Assembly (NCBI GenBank): GCA_964645835.1
Contig: CAZYDG010000012.1
Location: forward strand, 31,598 to 95,597
DNA from: CAZBME01 sp964645835
GTDB lineage: Bacteria; Desulfobacterota; Syntrophia; Syntrophales; UBA8958
DNA length: 64,000 nucleotides
Direction: 5' to 3'
Under the pieces are notes generated by a model that had not been told where the DNA came from, made no database searches, and saw only the letters and a list, made by a program, of their open reading frames with translations. Made by a program: the position numbers and the translations under genes. Below, piece by piece: positions 57,353 through 64,000 of the stretch. Position 1 is the first letter of the stretch, and each line of letters starts with the position of its first letter.

Positions 57353-58159
57353 TTACTTCCCTTTAACGACACAACTAACGCCCTTGATCTTATTCGTCAA
57401 TGCATCAACAGCCTTGTCCGCCGCATCCTTAGTTTCGAAACCACCTACGACAACACGGTACCACTGTCCCTTTCCGGAAATTGCAACCAGGGACACTTGC
57501 GGTTTGTACCCAAGGGCCACGATCTTTTTGCCGAGTGCATCCGCTTTTTCCTTTTCCCGGAAGGAAACGACCTGGACAGTGTACTTACCGTTTTTTTCCG
57601 GCGGTTTCGCCTCCTTGGCAGCGGCAGGTTTTATGTCTTTTTCCGATCCGGTTTTCGCTGTCGGAGCAGCCTTGTCTTTCTTTGCCTCGGCCGGCGCCGC
57701 AACAGATACATCGGGAACAACAGCTTTTGCTGCTGCGCTGGGGGCTAACGGCGCCACAGGCGTTGTCTGAGCCGCAGGTGCTGACGTGGCTGGGCTTCCA
57801 TCTCCTTCTTTCTTACCCGATTCTGCAGCGGGCGCCGGAGAAGCCGGCGGCGCCGGGCTGATAACGGCCGGGGCACCCCCTTCGTTCGCCTTGACCGATT
57901 GGCCATCCCCTGCAGGGGCATCCGATGTTTCGACGGTGGAAACCTCCGGTCTCAACGGTTGCGGCGTCAGACCCACAGCGCGCAGCATCTTTGCGGGAAT
58001 GCCCTGGGCAATCATCTCCGGATACGTATCGATGTTTCTTCCCACTTGAACGCCCAGCAGAAATCCGGCAAAAACCAGGACGGACATCCCGGCGATCAAC
58101 AGGATGACGCCGAGTTTACCCAGCTTAAATTCAAACTGATGTAAATTTTTTGCTGCCAT
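57353..58159 (-). CDS. SPOR-domain inner-membrane protein
   Basis: A 268-residue protein with one N-terminal membrane helix (GVILLIAGMSVLVFAGFLLG), a long Pro/Ala/Glu/Lys-rich periplasmic linker (about residues 65-190), and a C-terminal SPOR domain (YTVQVVSFREKEKADALGKKIVALGYKPQVSLVAISGKGQWYRVVVGGFETKDAADKAVDAL) that binds denuded septal peptidoglycan. It is likely a division-site protein. It lies 6 bp after argS, so the two are co-transcribed. Confidence 0.9.
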   Translation of the reverse strand: MAAKNLHQFEFKLGKLGVILLIAGMSVLVFAGFLLGVQVGRNIDTYPEMIAQGIPAKMLRAVGLTPQPLRPEVSTVETSDAPAGDGQSVKANEGGAPAVISPAPPASPAPAAESGKKEGDGSPATSAPAAQTTPVAPLAPSAAAKAVVPDVSVAAPAEAKKDKAAPTAKTGSEKDIKPAAAKEAKPPEKNGKYTVQVVSFREKEKADALGKKIVALGYKPQVSLVAISGKGQWYRVVVGGFETKDAADKAVDALTNKIKGVSCVVKGK

Positions 58160-58165
58160 AGGGGA

Positions 58166-59830
58166 TCACATCTTTTCCGGGGCCGACACACCCAGAAGCG
58201 TCAGGGCGTTCTTCAGGACCGTTCTGACAGAGACGACCAGCAAAAGCCTGGCCCGGGTCAGGGCGTCGTCGTCGGAGACAACTTTGCACTTATTATAATA
58301 GCTGTGAAAAAGAGCCGCCACTTCATGGAGATAGAACGTCAAACGGTGAGGCTCAAGGGTCTTTGCCGTTCCTTCGACAAGTTCGGGGAAACGGGTGATC
58401 AGTTTGATCAGGGCGATCTCCTCGGGAAGGGTCAGGCGATGGCAGTCCGCATCCTTGAATTTAGGAACCGCATATCCTTTTTCCTCGGCCAGACGGAGGA
58501 TACTCGAAATCCGGGCATGGGCATATTGAACATAATAGACCGGATTCTCATTCGACTGCCTTTTGGCGACCTCCAGGTCAAAATCCAGATGGCTGTCGGA
58601 ACGGCGCATGAGGATATTATAACGCACCGCATCCCGACCTACCTCGTCGCCAACCTCCTTCATTGTAACAAACTCTCCGGACCGTGTGGACATAGCCACA
58701 GGGACCCCGTCGCGCAGAAGGTTGACAAGTTGCACAAGGATAACCTTCAAGGCTTCCCGTTCATATCCAAGTGCCTGTATGCCCGCCTGCATCCGGGGGA
58801 TATAACCGTGATGATCGGCGCCCCAGATGTCGATGACCTTTTTAAAGCCACGTGAAAATTTGTTCCGATGATAGGCGATATCGGCGGCAAAATACGTCGG
58901 CTCACCATTTTGCCTGACGACAACGCGGTCCTTCTCATCGCCGAAAATGGTGGTCTTGAACCAGCGGGTGCCATCCTCCCGGTAGATAAAGCCTTGGCGC
59001 TCCAAATCGACAAGGAGATTTTCCACGCCGTCGTCCCGGTAAAGCTCCCTTTCACTGAAATACAGGTCAAAGACTACACCGAAGCTTTTCAGGTCCTCCT
59101 TGATCCCTTCCAGGATTGATCCGGCGGCATAATCCGTAAAAAATGGCACCACCTCGGCATCGGTCTTTTCTGCATAGATCAGACCGTCACGATCAAGGAT
59201 TTCCTGCGCCAGATCGCGGATATAATCGCCCTGATAGCAATTATCGGGAAAGGAAACTGCCTTTCCCGTCAATCCCTGATACCGATAAAATACGGATCGC
59301 CCCAGGTTATGCATCTGGTTGCCCGCATCGTTTATATAGTATTCGCGAAATACATCGTAACCCACAGCAGACAGGATATTGGCCATCACATCACCGACCA
59401 CGGCTCCCCTGGCATGGCCTATATGGAGAGGTCCCGTGGGATTGGCACTGACGAATTCGACTTGGATCTTTTCACCATGCCCGAGTTGAACCATGCCATA
59501 TCGACCGTCATCCCTTTCTATAGCCTCCAGGCTGGCCGCCCAGATCTCTTCGCGGATGAAAAAGTTCAGGAATCCGGGTCCGGCAATCTCGATCTTCTTC
59601 AGAATACCGTCGCTTTCCCGGATGTGGTCCTTGATCAGACCTGCTATCTGGCGGGGGTTTTTCTTGGCCTTTGACGCAAGGACCATGGCAATGTTGGAGG
59701 CGTAATCGCCGTGGATCTCCTCCTTCGCCGCTTCGATTTCTATCGAGGGGAAACCAACAATATCTAGAGCCCCTTCATCGACACAAGCCCGCAAGGCTTC
59801 TTCTATAATTTTGATAATTCTATTTTTCAT
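58166..59830 (-). CDS. argS: Arginyl-tRNA synthetase
   Basis: A 554-residue class I synthetase. The N-terminal tRNA-binding domain is followed by the HIGH motif as HIGHARGAVVGDVMANIL (in VSANPTGPLHIGHARG). YYINDAGNQM and the C-terminal anticodon-binding helices (RLTFYLHEVAALFHSYYNKCKV) are present. Like many ArgRS, a clear KMSKS is missing and is replaced by MSTRSGEFVTM. Length is normal. Confidence 0.97.
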   Translation of the reverse strand: MKNRIIKIIEEALRACVDEGALDIVGFPSIEIEAAKEEIHGDYASNIAMVLASKAKKNPRQIAGLIKDHIRESDGILKKIEIAGPGFLNFFIREEIWAASLEAIERDDGRYGMVQLGHGEKIQVEFVSANPTGPLHIGHARGAVVGDVMANILSAVGYDVFREYYINDAGNQMHNLGRSVFYRYQGLTGKAVSFPDNCYQGDYIRDLAQEILDRDGLIYAEKTDAEVVPFFTDYAAGSILEGIKEDLKSFGVVFDLYFSERELYRDDGVENLLVDLERQGFIYREDGTRWFKTTIFGDEKDRVVVRQNGEPTYFAADIAYHRNKFSRGFKKVIDIWGADHHGYIPRMQAGIQALGYEREALKVILVQLVNLLRDGVPVAMSTRSGEFVTMKEVGDEVGRDAVRYNILMRRSDSHLDFDLEVAKRQSNENPVYYVQYAHARISSILRLAEEKGYAVPKFKDADCHRLTLPEEIALIKLITRFPELVEGTAKTLEPHRLTFYLHEVAALFHSYYNKCKVVSDDDALTRARLLLVVSVRTVLKNALTLLGVSAPEKM

Positions 59831-59855
59831 AACCTGTATGCACCTGATAATTGCA

Positions 59856-59883
59856 AAAAATTTGGCGCCGGCGCCAAATTTTT
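59856..59883. terminator. Perfect 28-bp palindrome between prepilin peptidase and argS
   Basis: AAAAATTTGGCGCC joined to GGCGCCAAATTTTT: two perfect 14-nt arms with no spacer and T-runs on both sides. It is most likely a bidirectional terminator ending the prepilin peptidase transcript. An operator is also possible because it lies only 26 bp before the argS start codon. Confidence 0.6.
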
Positions 59884-60060
59884 GATGACCACGTCAATAA
59901 AAAGTGATTCAATACCGAATCATTGTCAGCGGAAACGGCGGTTGACCGCCCATTCATCCATCGCGCCGTCTCGGTATGGCGCCGAACTGTTAAAAAGCTT
60001 GTCAACATATATGGATAAGGTACATGAAGTCAAGATTTTTTGAGATGGCCGGTCATCAAA

Positions 60061-60813
60061 TTATGGAAACAGGAAGAACCGCAATCGTTCCCCAAAGAAG
60101 AGATAGACCACAGCACCCAGAGAGAGGAAGGGGCCAAAGGGAACAGCATACTTAAGGTTCTTGCCTCGGGCGATCATAATGGCAATGCCGACCGCAGCAC
60201 CCGAAAAGGCCGCAATCAGAAGTATAAATATAAGGGACTGCCAGCCTAGGAAGGCGCCCATCATGGCCAGGAGATTCACATCCCCGCCGCCCATGCCTTC
60301 ATTACCTGTCAGGGCTTCGTAATATACGGCGATGAGATAAAGACAGCCGATCCCCGTCATCATCCCGACGAAGGCATCCACCGGCCGAATGCCCATTATA
60401 AATATGGCGGCCAGCAAAAAGACGGGTATTCCCGGCAAGGTTATTGCATGAGGAATAATCTGGTGGGCAAGATCGATGAAGGTGATTATAATCAAGGCTG
60501 CCACGAAGACAAAAGCCGAAAGAAACGGCAGGCCAAGTCCGAATTGCCCGTAAAGAAAAAGGGCCGCGAAAGCCGTCAGGCCTTCAACTACGACGTACCG
60601 AATGCTGATCCGTTCCCGGCAGTCTCGGCAACGCCCCCGGAGGACCAGATAGCTGATCAAGGGGATATTGTCGTACCAGCGGATGGCCTTCCCGCACTTG
60701 GGACAGTGGGAGGCGGGAAAAACGATGGAACTTTCTTCAGGAATACGATGAATGCACACATTGAGAAAGCTCCCCACAATGGCGCCCAAAACAAAGATAA
60801 CGATTTCTATCAT
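60061..60813 (-). CDS. pilD: Type IV prepilin peptidase / N-methyltransferase
   Basis: A 250-residue membrane aspartyl protease that cleaves and methylates type IV prepilins and type II pseudopilins. The N-terminal cytoplasmic loop carries two CxxC pairs (ASHCPKCGKAI and RGRCRDCRERIS). The catalytic aspartates are in FIDLAHQIIPHAITLPGI and in the GxGD motif GGGDVNLLAMMGAFLGW. About eight membrane helices are present. It is a lone gene; no pilus genes lie in the window. Confidence 0.94.
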   Translation of the reverse strand: MIEIVIFVLGAIVGSFLNVCIHRIPEESSIVFPASHCPKCGKAIRWYDNIPLISYLVLRGRCRDCRERISIRYVVVEGLTAFAALFLYGQFGLGLPFLSAFVFVAALIIITFIDLAHQIIPHAITLPGIPVFLLAAIFIMGIRPVDAFVGMMTGIGCLYLIAVYYEALTGNEGMGGGDVNLLAMMGAFLGWQSLIFILLIAAFSGAAVGIAIMIARGKNLKYAVPFGPFLSLGAVVYLFFGERLRFFLFP

Positions 60814-61139
60814 GATTGAAGTCCACCCAAATCTGTTTGATCATAGGAACTTAGGCCTTCTTACACGAATAGCCGGGCAAGGTCAACGTTAAAGGGGAGG
60901 TTCTTTTAGCAGGTTGTTGAAAAACTTGATCTGGGCAGGCTGTTCAAAAATGATCAGATGCAAGGCGCGCAAAAGTCGAGGAATGAGGAGTACATAGAAG
61001 TACGACGATTGACTCGGCTTGCAGCGCAACGCAGCAGATGGACGTTTTTCAACAGCCTGTTAGACATTTGAAAAGCATTTCCAAACAATATTAAGCGTGG
61101 TATAAATATTCATAAGCGTCACATTACGGCAGGGCTTCA
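60814..61139. other. Intergenic region between prepilin peptidase and ribD, mostly repeat
   Basis: Positions 60910-61059 are a full family A repeat; the flanks (60814-60909 and 61060-61139) contain no gene and presumably carry the two divergent promoters. Confidence 0.5.
60910..61059 (+). repeat. Dispersed palindromic repeat (family A), full copy with outer extension
   Basis: It has the outer extension CAGGTTGTTGAAAAACTTGA, then CAGGCTGTTCAAAAATGATC, GCAAGGCGCGCAAAAGTCGA, a GTACATAGAAGTACGACGAT centre and GCAGATGGACGTTTTTCAAC AGCCTG. The most complete copy in this orientation. Confidence 0.9.
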
Positions 61140-62237
61140 ATGAACGATGAACATTACATGCGGCAGGCAATTAAACTGGCCCGAAGAGGCGCGGGTAACG
61201 TAAGCCCTAATCCCATGGTCGGCGCTGTTATCGTGAAGGACGGCCGCGTCATCGGCGAGGGTTATCACGCTTGTTGCGGTGGGAACCATGCCGAAATCAA
61301 TGCCATTGACAAGTCTTCAGAACCTGTCGCCGGCGCCACAATCTATGTAACCTTGGAACCGTGCAGCCATCAGGGCCGGACACCGCCCTGCGCACTGCGT
61401 ATTGTCACCGAAGGATTTTCCCGCGTCGTAATCGGCGCCACAGACCCCAATCCTCTCGTTTCCGGCAAAGGGATCAAGATACTTAAAAAGAACGGCATTG
61501 CCGTAACCGCTGGCGTCATGGAAAACAGTTGCCGGGAATTGAATGAGATTTTCTTTAAATTCATTGCCACCGGACTTCCCTTCGTCACCCTGAAGTACGC
61601 CCAAACTCTTGACGGCCGTATCGCCACCGCTACGGGACATTCATGCTGGATCAGTTCCCCACCGTCTCTGCGTCTGGCCCATAAATTAAGAAGCACCCAT
61701 GACGCGATTCTTGTCGGTGTCGGAACGGTCCTTATGGATGATCCAGAACTGACGGTGCGCCTGGTGAAGGGGAGAAATCCCTTGCGGATCGTTCTCGACC
61801 GGGACCTTCGCATCCCCCTGACCGCCAAGATACTAAAGCATCAGGACCAGGCACGGACTCTGATTGTCGCCGCTCACAATGCGCCGCCCGAGCGGTACGA
61901 AATCCTTCACGACATGGGCATCGATGTCCTTTGCGTGGATGATTGCGCCGATGGACGGATCGATTTGAAAAAACTCCTGCGTGCCCTGGTGGAAAAAGAT
62001 ATTACGTCCGTTCTCGTCGAGGGAGGGGCAACGGTCATTACCTCGATCCTGAAAGAACGTCTGGTTGATCGCCTGATGGTAATCGTCGCTCCTAAGATCA
62101 TCGGTAAAGGCATTGAGGCCGTAGGCGACCTGGGTCTCAGGTCCATGGATGAGGCTATCCGGCTTTCCCGGCATCGGATATTGAAAAAAGGCGATGACAT
62201 TATTTATGATATTTTGATGAGTGAAAACCGATCATGA
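61140..62237 (+). CDS. ribD: Bifunctional riboflavin deaminase/reductase RibD
   Basis: A 365-residue two-domain enzyme for steps two and three of riboflavin synthesis. The N-terminal deaminase holds the zinc site (NHAEINAID, LEPCSHQGRTPPC). The C-terminal reductase starts near residue 148 (PFVTLKYAQTLDGRIATATGHSCWISS) with VEGGATVITSILKERLVDRLM. The other rib genes are not nearby; instead the stop overlaps the start of a protease gene by ATGA. A riboflavin-riboswitch consensus was not seen upstream; a family A repeat is there. Confidence 0.96.
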   Translation: MNDEHYMRQAIKLARRGAGNVSPNPMVGAVIVKDGRVIGEGYHACCGGNHAEINAIDKSSEPVAGATIYVTLEPCSHQGRTPPCALRIVTEGFSRVVIGATDPNPLVSGKGIKILKKNGIAVTAGVMENSCRELNEIFFKFIATGLPFVTLKYAQTLDGRIATATGHSCWISSPPSLRLAHKLRSTHDAILVGVGTVLMDDPELTVRLVKGRNPLRIVLDRDLRIPLTAKILKHQDQARTLIVAAHNAPPERYEILHDMGIDVLCVDDCADGRIDLKKLLRALVEKDITSVLVEGGATVITSILKERLVDRLMVIVAPKIIGKGIEAVGDLGLRSMDEAIRLSRHRILKKGDDIIYDILMSENRS

Positions 62238-64000
62238 AAGTCAGACGTCTCCTGTTCCATTTTGCTATTTTTGCCCAGTTTGCTCTTCTAGGGCAAGGTG
62301 CTGCCTTGGGACAGGAAACGGACTTCCCGGCCCCGCTGAATCCGGAATTTATAAAATTCATGGAACAGGCACAGACTCAGGCTTCACAGGAGAGTACAGG
62401 GCAGCAGAAAGCCAGCGGCCGCCGCGCCCGGGGCTCCATCCCCTCACCAATTGACCGATCCCATCTGAAAAACCAGAATGCCACCACCCAGACATCATCC
62501 GGCAGTGTACAAACCGCTTTATCACTTGCTTCATCGTATGATCTTCGCACACTGGGAAGAGTAACCGCCGTCCGGAATCAAGGCGCCTGCGGCTCCTGCT
62601 GGGCGTTTGCCACGATGGGCTCCCTCGAATCAAATCTCCTTACAGGGGAAACTTGGGACTTTTCTGAAAACAATCTAAAAAACAGGCATGGATTCGAATA
62701 TTTACCCTGTGACGGCGGCACGGGAGACATGGCGGTTGCCTATCTCACCCGCTGGAGCGGCTCCTGGACGGAAAGCGACGACCCGTACAACGCCAGCGCC
62801 GATACAAAACTTCCCATGGTCGTCCCCTCTTCGGATGCCAGGAAGCATGTCCAGGAGGTTCTGATTATCCCCGCCCGGTCGAGTTCCCTGGATAATGACG
62901 ACATAAAGCAGGCCATTATGACCTATGGCGGTATTTACACCAGCTATTACGACGATGATACGCATTACAGCAGTACCTACACATCGTTTTATTGCCCGAA
63001 TTGTTCAAGCTCCAACCATGCCGTCACGATAGTCGGCTGGGACGACAACTTCGACAGATTCAAATTCAAGACACCGCCGTCCGGAGACGGGGCCTTCATC
63101 GTCAAAAACAGCTGGGGTTCTTCCTGGGGGGAAAGCGGTTATTTTTATGTTTCCTACTATGACTCAACCTTTGCAAAAGGCGATGGGAGTTACGTATTCA
63201 ACGGCGCTCAGGAGACAACAAACTACTCACGCATTTATCAATACGATCCTCTTGGACAGACAAGTTCTACGGGCTACAACAGTGCAACAGGCTGGTTTGC
63301 GAACATCTTTACATCACAGGCTGCAGAATCCCTGACAGCCGTCAGTTTTTACACGGCGAGTAAGAATTCGACCTACACTGTCTATGTTTATACTAATGCG
63401 ACATCAGGCCCCACGAGCGGCCAGCTTTCGACAAACCAGAGCGGTACAACAGCCATGGCCGGTTACCACACCATTTCCCTGAATACGCCTGTAACTTTAA
63501 GTACAAGCCAGAAATTTTCTGTGGTTGTAAAACTAACCACACCCTCGACCACATCTCCCATTCCTCTGGAAAAACCCATCCCCGGATACAGCAGTCCAAC
63601 GGCCAATGCAGGTGAAAGCTATATAAGCAGCAATGGCTCTTCATGGACGGATACAACAACAAGATATGCAAACACCAACGTCTGTATCAAAGCCTTTGCA
63701 TCTCAGACTTGCACTTACAGTCTCTCATCAACGAGCACAGCAGTAAGTGCCGATAACATCGGCGGCAACTTTACGGTTACCCCTTCCTCCAGCACTTGCA
63801 CGTGGACGGCTACGAGCAGTGATACCTCCTGGATTACCGTTACATCCGGCGCTTCCGGCACCGGCACGGTATCCTACTCCATTGCCGCCAATACAGGCGC
63901 TGCCCGGACGGGAACGATCACCGCCGGAGGGCAGACCTTTACGGTCACCCAGGCAGGGTGGGTCTATGCAAATTCCATCGGGACCCGGAACTCCATTAAG
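62234..64000 (+). CDS. Secreted papain-like (C1A) cysteine protease with BACON domain, incomplete at window end
   Basis: The reading frame stays open for 589 codons to the window edge. The signal peptide is MKVRRLLFHFAIFAQFALLG, followed by a propeptide-like linker. The peptidase domain (about 95-320) carries the catalytic Cys122 in NQGACGSCWAFAT, the His in SSNHAVTIVGWDDNF and the Asn in VKNSWGSSWGESGYFYVSYY. A lectin-like beta domain (about 345-490, SLTAVSFYTASKNSTYTVYV) and a BACON-type domain (about 492-575, FTVTPSSSTCTWTATSSDTSWITV, VSYSIAANTG) follow, so it is extracellular. It starts at an ATG overlapping the ribD stop. More repeats probably follow beyond the edge. Confidence 0.9.
   Translation, partial: MKVRRLLFHFAIFAQFALLGQGAALGQETDFPAPLNPEFIKFMEQAQTQASQESTGQQKASGRRARGSIPSPIDRSHLKNQNATTQTSSGSVQTALSLASSYDLRTLGRVTAVRNQGACGSCWAFATMGSLESNLLTGETWDFSENNLKNRHGFEYLPCDGGTGDMAVAYLTRWSGSWTESDDPYNASADTKLPMVVPSSDARKHVQEVLIIPARSSSLDNDDIKQAIMTYGGIYTSYYDDDTHYSSTYTSFYCPNCSSSNHAVTIVGWDDNFDRFKFKTPPSGDGAFIVKNSWGSSWGESGYFYVSYYDSTFAKGDGSYVFNGAQETTNYSRIYQYDPLGQTSSTGYNSATGWFANIFTSQAAESLTAVSFYTASKNSTYTVYVYTNATSGPTSGQLSTNQSGTTAMAGYHTISLNTPVTLSTSQKFSVVVKLTTPSTTSPIPLEKPIPGYSSPTANAGESYISSNGSSWTDTTTRYANTNVCIKAFASQTCTYSLSSTSTAVSADNIGGNFTVTPSSSTCTWTATSSDTSWITVTSGASGTGTVSYSIAANTGAARTGTITAGGQTFTVTQAGWVYANSIGTRNSIK

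Noticed and set aside
1..64000. CRISPR array, rRNA operon, prophage or complete insertion sequence
   Set aside because: No regularly spaced direct repeats, rRNA sequence, phage genes or transposase genes were seen.

Overview
The window looks like a chromosome segment from an anaerobic, probably syntrophic or fermentative deltaproteobacterium (Desulfobacterota, Syntrophales-like). This rests on gene content only: a glutaryl-CoA dehydrogenase, a 4-hydroxybutyryl-CoA dehydratase, two family-I-type CoA-transferases, a beta-keto acid cleavage enzyme, two 3-hydroxyacyl-CoA dehydrogenase family proteins, a sigma-54 activator, an iron-sulfur flavoprotein, and many short dispersed palindromic repeats. 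No phylogenetic computation was possible.

Layout. 1-1.3 kb: RND efflux operon (permease cut by the window edge). 1.7-4.1 kb: glutaryl-CoA dehydrogenase, a carboxymuconolactone decarboxylase-like protein and a cysteine hydrolase. 4.6-14.3 kb: envelope and exported proteins (AsmA/DUF748 giant, an EF-hand-like membrane protein, FGE-sulfatase protein, HExxH lipoprotein) and a PfkB kinase. 14.5-17.1 kb: AAA/DUF4143 ATPase and a Tat-exported PLP enzyme. 17.3-23.7 kb: beta-hydroxy/keto acid catabolism (two dehydrogenases, BKACE, GntP permease, divergent CoA-transferase). 24.0-26.4 kb: PH-domain protein, three tRNAs and serS. 26.4-31.3 kb: large inverted repeat, murJ-DUF167-yggT-hydrolase, proC, and a frameshifted DUF559 gene. 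31.3-35.9 kb: rng, Sua5-family gene and cimA with an upstream attenuator. 36.2-38.6 kb: TPR protein, a nested repeat and a hypothetical gene. 38.8-45.7 kb: a 4-hydroxybutyrate operon (CoA-transferase, dehydratase, permease) behind a CBS-PAS-sigma54 activator and a small membrane protein. 46.1-50.2 kb: FeS flavoprotein/SGNH pair, a lone receiver protein and a REC/substrate-binding/CheW fusion. 50.6-59.8 kb: housekeeping translation and secretion block (DUF1385, yraN, rnhB, rplS, SPOUT methyltransferase, trmD, rimM, khpA, rpsP, ffh, SPOR protein, argS). 60-64 kb: prepilin peptidase, ribD, and a papain-like secreted protease running off the end.

Metabolic logic. Glutaryl-CoA dehydrogenase and 4-hydroxybutyryl-CoA dehydratase both deliver crotonyl-CoA. 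The 18-24 kb cluster would take up a beta-hydroxy acid, oxidise it to a beta-keto acid, cleave it with acetyl-CoA and move CoA between products. All converge on C4 acyl-CoA metabolism.

Most notable observations: an isoleucine-rich leader peptide plus intrinsic terminator ahead of cimA (attenuation of citramalate synthase); a one-polypeptide REC - ABC-type solute-binding - CheW fusion; a dedicated 4-hydroxybutyrate regulon; and a dispersed palindromic repeat family with nine copies and at least two fragments, several abutting stop codons and one with a second element nested in it. No CRISPR array, rRNA operon, complete insertion sequence or prophage was seen.
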